Shown here: positions 11,343 through 20,900 of the stretch, piece by piece
Layout of the letters: each line of letters opens with the position of its first letter
Numbering within the stretch: position 1 is the stretch's first letter
NCBI GenBank assembly: GCA_963675135.1
Contig: OY776122.1
Location: 21,950,881-22,014,880, forward strand
Direction: 5' to 3'
Source of the DNA: Galeopsis tetrahit
Taxonomy: Eukaryota; Streptophyta; Magnoliopsida; Lamiales; Lamiaceae
DNA: 64,000 bases
Notes under the pieces: generated by a model
Told to the model about the DNA's origin: nothing
The model's database searches: none
What the model saw: only the letters and a program-made list of their open reading frames with translations
Program-made: the position numbers and the translations under genes

Positions 11343-11881
11343 TCATTTTCCTCCTCTAACCTTAGCATAAACCTTCGCACTCACATACTTATTCTCCATC
11401 TTATCACTAGTAACTCCAACATGATTAAACTCAACATCATGATCAACATACTTTTTATATAACCTATCATCCTCATCCATATCATATTTTTTATCAACTA
11501 GAACAAACATATCAAATTTAGGGCCAAAATCACCACCTTCACCCACCGTCATTTCTCTCTCAGTATCTAAATGTTGAAAATAAACCCATGCCTCTCTTTC
11601 CTTATCTAAATAATTCACCATGCCACACACAACATTATCAAATTCAAGTACTCTACCACCAGTGTGCAAATTCGCTCCAAACTGATGCCAATATACTAAT
11701 TTTTTTTCACTATTTTACAATTGATTAGCAAAATCTTGCAATTTAATTAACCCAAACACATCAGCACCAGCATAGTCAAAATAATCTACATACCCCCTTA
11801 CATAATGCCTATAACGACCATCTACCATTTTACCACTATGAAAAACTTTTAATGTAAAAATGGTTGGTTCATTTTTTGCAT
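11343..11881 (-). pseudogene. MuDR-like transposase N-terminal domain, remnant
   Basis: Read on the minus strand from about 11881, the segment gives a sequence of the MuDR/MULE transposase N-terminal type: TLKVFHSGKMVDGRYRHYV, then VDYFDYAGADVFGLIKLQDF. Next comes one in-frame stop (TAA), then WHQFGANLHTGGRVLEFDN and the open 108-codon part to 11343. The likely exon start is an AG acceptor at about 11882. The gene ends at the left inverted end of the element, so the zinc-finger and DDE catalytic parts of a normal MULE transposase (usually 600-900 residues) are absent. The assignment rests on the motif pattern around HSGKMV...YVDYFDY, which I recognise from MULE proteins; no search was run. 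Confidence 0.65.
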
Positions 11882-12489
11882 CTGCATAATATAAAATAAT
11901 TTTTTTTTATAAAAATACAAACAAAATAAAACTAATTAGGGACCTTCTATATGTAGTCAGGGTGTCGTAACGTGTCGTAATGACTACCGTAGTCAGTTAA
12001 TCTAAGCCATTAAAAATCTAATCTAAAGGTTTAGATTTGATGACCTGTTACCTTTTGTAAATTTTACGATATGTATTGTCGTAATGTGTCATAAATTTGT
12101 ATTTTCTATTAAATTAAATTAATTAAAATATATTATTGTAAATTTACATTTTTATCCTGATACACTAAAATAATTTATTATATTTTTGTTAATGTAATTA
12201 AAATATGTAATGTTAAAATTACATATTTACCCTTATGATATTAATAAAATTAATAACAAAAAATAAATCAAATCAATTTATTAACAATAAAACCAACCAA
12301 ACCAGTGAGAAAAACTCATTCTTGCTTCAAACCTCCTAATGGCGATTGAGAGCTTCAAATTAAATCAATTTGGGGAGAAATAAGTCATTCTCAAACATCT
12401 TAAGAATTGTGTCGACTAATTGGAATTGGGGAAGAAAAAAGGGTGATACTTGGGTACACTCGCATGTACCGTACCCCTTATTTTAATTT

Positions 12490-12890
12490 TAATTATTTAT
12501 TTATATTTTATCTGTACCCATTAATTTAATGAGTTCACCCGCAAATTATATTTTTACAGTAGTTATCTGCACACACTCATTTTATGAGTTCACCCACACA
12601 TCATTTTTTTACAACAATTATCTACACCCGCTAATTTTATGAGTTCACCCCAAATCATTTTTTACCATAGTTATCTGCACCCATTCATTTTATGAGTTCA
12701 CTCCCAAATCATTTCTTTTTTACAACGGTTATCTACACTCGCTCATTTTATGAGTTCACCCCCAAATTATTTTTTAACCAAAGTTATCTGCACCCGCTCA
12801 TTTTATGAGTTCACCCCCAAATTATTTTTATACCACAGTTATCTGCACCCACTCATTTTATGAGTTCACCCCAAAATATTTTTTAAAAAA
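12490..12890. repeat. MULE subterminal tandem repeat, left arm
   Basis: About seven copies of a 53-58-bp unit occur, each with a TTATCTGCACCC-like start, CATTTTATGAGTTCACCC and an AAATTATTTTT tail. The same unit is present inverted in the right arm (26855-27080). Repeats of this kind inside MULE ends are often transposase binding regions; that role is inferred. Confidence 0.75.
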
Positions 12891-13138
12891 TAATTCCATT
12901 TAAAAGACTATATTATTTTTTTATTAATTAACACAAAATATAATAAAATCAACCCTAATTTATACATTTACAATCTACAGCCGAGTCATTGCAGAGTTAC
13001 CGTCGATTCACCACCAAATCACTCATATTTTTAGAAAAAAAAATTGTAAAAACATAATTAAATAAAAACTATCGAGATTAGGCACAAATTCCGATTTTTT
13101 TTCATTTTAATTTTTCTTCCCATTTTCAATTTTTATTC

Positions 13139-13143
13139 CAAAC
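13139..13143. repeat. copia-2 target site duplication, left
   Basis: CAAAC lies directly before the left LTR; the same five bases follow the right LTR at 23903-23907. Confidence 0.85.
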
Positions 13144-14016
13144 TGAAAGTGTGTGTGGGGTGGTATCTAGTGTTTAAGTAAAAAACAGAACAATGTTACA
13201 CTGAATGTTGTGACAATTAGTGTAGCATTAACTCTAACAGAATGTGAATAAGTAAACACAGTACACAGCGGAAGTCTAAAACACTAAAACACAATACGAA
13301 CACAATGGAATAATTTTTAACATAGATTTTATTAATAACAAAACCTATGCTAAGCCTTACGGCGAAAAGTAACTTAGTTCCTAAGTTATACAAAAATGTC
13401 GTGTGAAATGTCTCAGCAATTACTTCAACATTCCACAAACGGAAACTACAATCGAGGCAGGTGCCTGAATCCGCAAACAGACTTAAGTGTAAAACACTGT
13501 CTAAAGAACTAATCTAATCTTGTGATTCACTCTCACTCGATTCAAGACTAGAACAAAATACACTGGAAGGCGGTATCCCTCGGCGTACGTTAAAAGATAC
13601 AACTACTGACCATAACTCCTAACTAGGGTTGAACGCTCAAGGAGGTGTTACTCGAATAGTGCATACTTTGAAATGAGAGGTTCTGGCGGTATTTATAGAG
13701 AAATACACAGCTTCTAGATCCTTCCATTATGAGATCCTATTTTTTAGGACCTCAACCTCCATGATCTTTCTAGATCATTCTGCCATCTTCCAGGTCGTTC
13801 TACAATGCTCCAAAGCCTTCTAGCACCTTCTCCAACCTTCTGGAATCTTCCAGGTTCCAGACTCTTGTAGAAGCTTCTAGAATCGTTCCTGAATGTGAGA
13901 GCATTTAGTACAACATTTAATGTAACATTTCAGAAAAGACTTAGAATAAATCAAGGAAGGTCAAATTAAGATGTTGTTGATAATGTTAAAGCATTTAAGA
14001 GTTAACAACATCTACA
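13144..14016 (-). repeat. 3' LTR of copia-2 (873 bp)
   Basis: It reads on the minus strand from TGTAGATGTTG (14016) to CACTTTCA (13144). A TATA box (minus TATAAATA, 13690-13697) and two heat-shock-element-like runs (13838-13850 and 13870-13882) are present. It is identical by eye to the 5' LTR except for one A near 13180. Confidence 0.93.
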
Positions 14017-14027
14017 ATCTCCCCCAA
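14017..14027 (-). other. polypurine tract of copia-2
   Basis: On the minus strand TTGGGGGAGAT directly precedes the 3' LTR start TGTAGATG. It would prime plus-strand DNA synthesis. Confidence 0.85.
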
Positions 14028-14722
14028 TTTGACCTTTCGACTACAACACACCTGATGCACATATATTTCTATACATACTCAGTATTATGTATTTAGGTAT
14101 GTTGAACATCAAAGCTAAATACTAGTCAAGACAATACCTGTTGTAACCGTTTGATCAAATCAAAAGAAGATCAAGAATAATTTTACTAAGATCCGTGCCA
14201 TAAGATCAAAGTAATCTTATTCAAAACCAAAACAAGTATAAACAGTACACTTGTTTACAAACATATAACATTTACAAAAATCAAAGATTAAATCAGAGCA
14301 TATAAGGGTATATACCAGATTAGTTCTAAGACTTATGTAAGACTCAAAAAACAAACAAACAAAAAACAAACAAGGACTAAACAATATAAACAGAGCAAAA
14401 ACTATGAAACATAAATAAACTAAACAAGGCATATTCATCATGCAGTAAGCAATTAATGATAGGAAAACAAATTAAGCAATAAGCAGTAATCAGATATCAT
14501 TAGTGCAAACTAAATTAAGCAAGATAAATATAGACAACCTATCAACTAGAAATAGTAAATATTGTATCAGAATAAACAGAATTTAACTTAAACATAACAG
14601 AATAACAAAAACAAAAATAGGACTGAAAATGGCATGAATTGCTATAACAATAGCAGCAGCATCAAGGTCCTGCACATATGCCATCTGTACTTCAGTACTC
14701 CCCCTGTCTTGTATCATCTGTT
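14028..14722 (-). other. copia-2 3' untranslated stretch
   Basis: This lies between the extra ORF and the polypurine tract. It is A-rich on the plus strand and has no supported reading frame. A second CCCCC-containing word near 14696-14705 (minus GGGGG) could be an additional purine tract. Confidence 0.6.
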
Positions 14723-17047
14723 CTAGATATCAGCATAGAGGATTTCCATATCCTCATCTTCAGCAGCATCTACAAACTTGTCTTCATCAGCCTCCTCTGG
14801 TTCCTCAATGAAACAAGTTGATGCAAAGAGTGCAACAACATTGTTAGCAGCAGCAGTTCCTCCATTCTCTGTAGCAGGAGCAGCATCAGGTACACCTTCA
14901 ACATCTTCAGGATTCAGCTCTTCAATAACAACTCCAGAAGCTCTAGCTGAAGTGGAAGGTGGTACTCCCCCTGTTGTAGTGGAAAGTAGCCTGGTCCACT
15001 TGTCTTTGATGAACTGGAGCTCATCAATCTGGTCCTGTAAGTGCTGTAACTGCAGTAATATAAAAGATCTGGGAACAGAAAAAGTGGTGTCAGTGTTACC
15101 ACCAATGTTCTCAGCATCTGGTGCAGCATTAGATGCAGCTGTGTTCTGTTCAGGTCTCTGTGCTGGTTGAGGTTGAGGTTGTGGTTGAGCAGGAGCTGGT
15201 CTTTGAGAAGAACTTCCAGGATTGTGCAAGGGCAGATCTTTCACTCTTTCACCAATGAGCAAAGCAGGTGAAATGGTGTATAAAGGAACCTTACCTCTAA
15301 GAACTTCAGTCTTCTTAGGGCTAAAACCATGCATCTTCAAGTATGAATATATAAGCACAGGGTATGGAAGGTTTCCTTTATCAGAAATATCACCACTAAA
15401 CTTCATCATGTGGTGGAAAATGGTCAATCCCAAATTAAACTTCCTCAAAACCACTATCCTATAAAGCAAGATTGCTTGATCCTTTGTCACTTTGGTAGAG
15501 TTGGTGGAAGGTATCCAGTTATAAACAATCAATTTGTGCAACACAGAATAAAGAGAAGTAAGGTCTTTGGCCAACATTCCATTCCTCCATCTAGTCAATA
15601 AACCACCAGTCATAGAAGAAGTAACAACATCCAAATCAGGTTCATCATCATCAAGAACTGGTTCTATGCTTAAGAAATCATTGATCAATTCTGGTGTAAA
15701 TGGAACTATACTCCCCCTAAACTGTACATTCCCATACCAACGGGAACTCCTCCTACCATTACTCTTCCTCAGACAAGCATAAAACTCATACACCCAATCA
15801 GAAACAAAAGTATCACACAAGTTCAGAGCTTTCATCAACTTTCTATCCTCTAAGAATTGAATCAAATTCTTACTCTCAAAATCAGAAATATGAATTCTCC
15901 TTTCCATCAACAATTTCCTCTTAGACAACCTAGTTATCTTATCAACCAATCCATCAATATCAGAATCTACTTCAGTTTCAGAATTACCTTCCTCAGAAGT
16001 AGTGTCCTTTGAGCTTGGTTCTTTCACCTCTTCAGAGCTTGATTCAGAGCTTGATTCCCCTTCCTTTTCAGAGCTTTTGTCAGAAGCTGCACTGCTTGAA
16101 TCACCTCCATCATCAGGTTCTGGTGCTGGAGCACTTGATTCAGCATGTGAGGCAGCATTCTTCTTCAGGGCTTGTTGTATATCCCTGAGACAAATCTCCA
16201 TTTCAGAATCAGAATCATGTTCTAGTTCTTCAGGCATTGTTCGAACAGCATCAACCTTTGCCTTTCCCTTCCCCTTAGGATCAGCTTTCTTCTTAGTTGG
16301 TTTCTCAATCACCACTTCTTCTTCAGATTCAGAGAAGACCTGAATTGGTTCAGCAACATCACCACCTAGCTTCTTCTTCTTCCTCAAAGAGTCTGAGTAA
16401 TCAACTCGAGTAAAAACTCGACCTGATCGTCTTCTTGGAACTGGGCTCCTCTTTCTCTTCTTCTCTTCAGCATTCCTCTTGAAAGGAATCGGTTCAGAGT
16501 CGGATTTCGAGATGTCAGAGTCGGTTTTGTCGGATTCTTCAGCATCCTCCATTTGAGCGTCCTCATTGTCGGATGTCTCCGCATTCGACGGCTCCTTTGA
16601 CTCAGCAACAGGGGATTCTTCAATCTCCTTTTCAGTCTCCCTCATAGAGGCAGCAGTCGGGGCCTCTGTTTCAGCGTTAGGGCTCGGAATTTGGGGCTTT
16701 TCGGCTGTGGATGAAGAAGGTGCAGTAGTGATCACTTCTTGGGTGCGCAAGTAGTGAGAGATGTCAATGGACATATCACCAATCGTGAGGATGGGTGGAT
16801 TAGGTGATCTCATCGATTGAGAAAAATTCTCAACCGCCTGGCTCAGCTCGGAGAGTGTAGCTTGGTTTGGGATGTGGATGGTTGTCGGAGTAGCTGGAGT
16901 GGGTGTGACGGTTGTGGCAGTTGGGGGTGAATTTTCGTGTGAAGCAGCCATGGAAGCTAGAGTATGCAGATTAGAGAGGGATGAAGATGACGGTTGTGAG
17001 TTGGGAGAGTTTGGTTTCTGTGAGTTTAATTTCTTGTTTCCTGCCAT
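14723..17047 (-). CDS. copia-2 extra ORF after pol: acidic nuclear-type protein with plant-transposon-protein domain
   Basis: An intact 774-codon ORF lies between pol and the 3' LTR, in the same sense. The N-terminus (1-100) is Ser/Pro/Thr-rich. Residues 110-370 are very acidic (Glu/Ser/Asp), broken by basic clusters like nuclear-localisation signals: KRKRSPVPRRRSGR (about 193-206), KKKKLGG (about 221) and KKKADPKGKGKAK (about 250). A globular part at about 381-600 contains VYEFYACL (419-426), FRGSIVPFTPELINDFL and LLYRIVVLRKFNLG. This matches my memory of the 'putative plant transposon protein' domain (Pfam PF20167, not searched). A Gln/Pro linker and a short coiled coil (QLQHLQDQIDEL, about 660-675) follow. 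I see no signal peptide or membrane helix, so an envelope role is not supported. Its function is unknown. How it is expressed (splicing, or an internal start) cannot be seen. Confidence 0.8.
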   Translation of the reverse strand: MAGNKKLNSQKPNSPNSQPSSSSLSNLHTLASMAASHENSPPTATTVTPTPATPTTIHIPNQATLSELSQAVENFSQSMRSPNPPILTIGDMSIDISHYLRTQEVITTAPSSSTAEKPQIPSPNAETEAPTAASMRETEKEIEESPVAESKEPSNAETSDNEDAQMEDAEESDKTDSDISKSDSEPIPFKRNAEEKKRKRSPVPRRRSGRVFTRVDYSDSLRKKKKLGGDVAEPIQVFSESEEEVVIEKPTKKKADPKGKGKAKVDAVRTMPEELEHDSDSEMEICLRDIQQALKKNAASHAESSAPAPEPDDGGDSSSAASDKSSEKEGESSSESSSEEVKEPSSKDTTSEEGNSETEVDSDIDGLVDKITRLSKRKLLMERRIHISDFESKNLIQFLEDRKLMKALNLCDTFVSDWVYEFYACLRKSNGRRSSRWYGNVQFRGSIVPFTPELINDFLSIEPVLDDDEPDLDVVTSSMTGGLLTRWRNGMLAKDLTSLYSVLHKLIVYNWIPSTNSTKVTKDQAILLYRIVVLRKFNLGLTIFHHMMKFSGDISDKGNLPYPVLIYSYLKMHGFSPKKTEVLRGKVPLYTISPALLIGERVKDLPLHNPGSSSQRPAPAQPQPQPQPAQRPEQNTAASNAAPDAENIGGNTDTTFSVPRSFILLQLQHLQDQIDELQFIKDKWTRLLSTTTGGVPPSTSARASGVVIEELNPEDVEGVPDAAPATENGGTAAANNVVALFASTCFIEEPEEADEDKFVDAAEDEDMEILYADI

Positions 17048-17998
17048 TTAAACCAAGAATTCGAAAAGAACCAACACAAGAATCGAGATAAACACAAAAT
17101 ATCTTATAACAAAATCTGCAAAACTAATACTCAACTTACTCAATTAATTACAAAGCTTAGAAAAACATGAAATGGGAGTATTTATATAGAGAGAGCTTAG
17201 TAGTTGGAATAATGTACGTGTGATTAAGGCTTGACTTAAAGAAAATTCTAGATTGAATGGATAATGCTCCACAAATTCAGCCACAAGTAAATCATGGGTG
17301 AGTTAGTGGGGTAAAATCTTAATTAATAAATTAATTAAAGAATATTCTAGAATTAATTAAAAATAAAAAATGTATAATCTGAAATAATAAAAGGAACGTG
17401 GTTAGTATAATTATAAATAAATAAAATAAATTCCCACAATTAATTAAATAATTACAACTTATAAAAATATAATTGAATCATGTAATGTTGTGCTCAAGGA
17501 TTTGACATACACCTCAACATTGGTTTTTCACAGGTTTTACCTATCCAATGTAGCCAATTTTTTTCAGCATTTTTCTCTTCATTGCATTTCTTCTTTTTGT
17601 GCTACAGCATCTAATTCGTATTGATCCATTGTTCCTGTAGAGTACATCGTAGTAGCGAACTCCGTGCCCCATACTTACTTAATGGATTACGAACCTCTTG
17701 ATGTTTTTACCAAATTCACCTTTTGAAAAGAAGGCATCGTAGTAGCGAACTCCGTGCTCCATAGTTACTCAGTGAATTGGTACATCTTTTAGTATACTGT
17801 AACATTCTCAATTTTTCAGGCTTTTGAGAGGTGTAGTAAATGTCTATTTTTGCACAAACAAATTTCAGATTCAAGAATATTTTACAAAGGAATTATTCAA
17901 CGAAAATAAGAAATAAATCAAATCTATAATAACTATACCACCTTAGGCTGTTGTCCCAAATGCTACCGCATTTGTGACAACATCCTCTCAAGAATTAT
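17048..17998 (-). other. copia-2 spacer between pol and extra ORF
   Basis: This is about 950 bp, AT-rich and without a supported ORF. A duplicated word, GCATCGTAGTAGCGAACTCC, occurs in near-identical form at about 17646-17668 and 17735-17757 (plus strand), each followed by CCATA and a TTACT word. It could hold a promoter or splice acceptor for the extra ORF; this is not shown. Confidence 0.5.
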
Positions 17999-20900
17999 TC
18001 AGATATTACACATACCAAGAGATTTCCTCAAAAATGAGAATCTCTCATGGTCAAGAGCCTTAGTAAATATATCAGCATTTTGATTTTCAGTAGGCACATA
18101 TTCCAACTTAACTATGTTCTTCTCCACTAAATCTCTCATAAAATGATGTCTAATGCTAATGTGCTTAGTGAGTGAGTGTTGTACCGGATTCTTAGATATG
18201 TTAATAGCACTTGTGTTATCACAGAAAATTGTGAGGATATTGTTTTCAATTCCATAGTCATGAAACATCTTACTTAACCACAATAGCTGTGTGCAACAAC
18301 TTCCTGCAGCTATGTATTCAGACTCGGCAGTGGATTGAGAAACACAATTTTGTTTCTTGCTATGCCAAGACACAAGATTGTTCCCCATGTAGAAACATCC
18401 TCCACTTGTACTCTTTCTGTCATCAATGTCTCCAGCCCAATCCGCATCACTGTATCCAATCAATGTGTTGTTGGTGTCCTTAGTGTACCATATCCCTAGT
18501 TCACTTGTACCTGAAACGTATCTGATTATCCTTTTCACTGCATTCAGGTGAGATTCCTTTGGATTTGCTTGGTACCTAGCACAAACACACACACTATACA
18601 TAATGTCAGGTCTACTAGAGGTTAGATAAAGTAAGCTACCTATCATGGATCTATACAATGTTGGATCAACATCCTTTCCACCATTGTCTTTGCAAAGTTT
18701 CAAAGTAGAACCCATAGGTGTTTTCATTACTTTTGAGCTTTCAAGACCAAACCGTTTGACTAAGTTTTTAGCATACTTACCTTGAGAGAAGAAAATACCA
18801 TCCTTACATTGCTTGATTTGAAGACCTAAAAAATAATTCAAGTCTCCAACCATACTCATCTCAAATGTGGCTGTCATTGCTTCAACAAATCTGTTCAGCA
18901 TTTTATCACATGTTGAACCAAACACAATGTCATCAACATATATTTGAGCAATTAGTAATCCTTCTCCAGTGTGCTTAATAAACAAAGTCCTATCAGCTTC
19001 TCCTCTAATAAATCCATATTCTAAAAGAAAGTCCGTAAGCCTACCATACCATGCTCTAGGAGCTTGTTTTAGACCATACAATGCTTTCTTTAGTTTGTAC
19101 ACATGATCCGGGTATTGTGGATCTTCAAAACCTTTAGGCTGTTCTACATATGCTTCTTCATTTAATATGCCATTTAAGAATGCAGCTTTTACATCCATTT
19201 GATGTAGTTTAATATCAATAAAACATGCAATTGCTAGTAATAATCTAATAGATTCTATCCTAGCAACGGGTGCAAAAGTTTCATCAAAATCAACACCTTC
19301 AACTTGGGTGTAACCTTGTGCAACTAACCTAGCTTTGTTCCTAACAATGTTTCCAAACTCATCAGTTTTGTTCTTATAAATCCACTTTGTTCCAATGACA
19401 TTAGTATGACTAGGTCTTGGAACAAGTGTCCAAACTTCATTTCTTTCAAACTGATTAAGTTCCTCATGCATAGCATTTATCCAATTTTCATCAGTTAATG
19501 CTTCATTTACATTTTTAGGTTCAATTTCAGAATAGTAACACTCAGCATTCACAACATTGCAAATAGAAGACATGCATATTGTTCTTACCACATCTACCTT
19601 ATTCGATCTTATTCTTCCTCTTGTTTGCACTCCAACTGCAGCATCGCCTATGATCTGGTCAGAAGGATGACTTTTCCCCATTCTTGAAGAAGGATTCGTT
19701 TTGGGAACATACTGATCATTCTGTGGAATTACAACTGTCTGTTCTGTAGATGTTGCTCCAGATGTGTTAGCATTTGGTGCAGCATTATCAGACTTCAGTG
19801 TATTCTCAGAATTGTCAGTGACTTGTGATACATCCTCTTCATCTTTATCATCTGTAAGACCTTTATCATCATCAAACACAACATTAACAGATTCTTGAAC
19901 AGTGTTAGTCCTAAGGTTATAAACTCTATAAGCTTTACTATTTCTAGAATAGCCTAAAAAGAAACCTTTATCACTTTTAGAATCAAACTTGTGAAGTTGA
20001 TCCCTATCATTCAGAATATAACACACACAACCAAATACATGAAAATATTTCACACTTGGTTTTCTAACATTCAGAATCTCATAAGGTGTTTGATTAGTAC
20101 CAGATCGAATATAAACTCTATTAATGATATGACATGCTGTATTCAATGCTTCAGCCCAAAATCTTTTAGAAAGACTTTTAGATAAAAGCATGACTCTTGC
20201 CATTTCTTGTAAAGTTCTATTCTTTCTTTCAACAATTCCATTTTGTTGTGGAGTTTTAGGAGATGAATATTCTTGCAAGATACCTTTCTTATCACAGAAA
20301 TCATTAAACATGCTATTCTCAAATTCCCTACCATGATCAGTTCTAATACGGCCAACTTTTAAGTTAAACACATTTTTGAACCTTTTATAGAGAACTTTAA
20401 AAGCAGCATATGTTTCAGATTTATCTCTTAAAAACTCAATCCAAGTATATCTAGAAAAATCATCTACCACAACTAAGGAATATCTCTTACCTCCAATGCT
20501 TTCAGTTTCCATAGGACCCATCAAATCCATGTGCAACAATTCAAAACATCGATGTGTAGAACAATGTGACAGCATTCTATGCGGCACTCTTACCTGTTTA
20601 CCTTTCTGGCATGATCCACATACAGTGGTATTCTGGAAACTCAGTTTAGGTAGTCCTTTGATTGCATCTGATGTGATTAGTTTCTTCATTGACCTGTAAT
20701 TTACATGTCCTAATCTTTGGTGCCATAAGACATTCTCATCATGTTTTGACAAATTGCATACATTAGTTCCAATAAGATAACAGTTATCTGCAGACCTAAT
20801 ACCAGTCATTACACAATCATCATCTTCATTAAGAACATAGCAAGACTCTTTGTCAAATTTTACATGCAAATTATCATCACAAAGTTGACTAATACTAATC

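Noticed and set aside
13217..13438. 73-codon frame in both copia-2 LTRs (also 23103-23324)
   Set aside because: It is identical in the two LTRs only because the LTRs are identical. It is hydrophobic, short and lies in the transcribed R/U5-type part; there is no support for a protein.
14723..17047. Retroviral-type envelope protein in copia-2
   Set aside because: The position fits an env-like gene, but there is no signal peptide, no membrane helix and no fusion-type motif; the protein looks nuclear.
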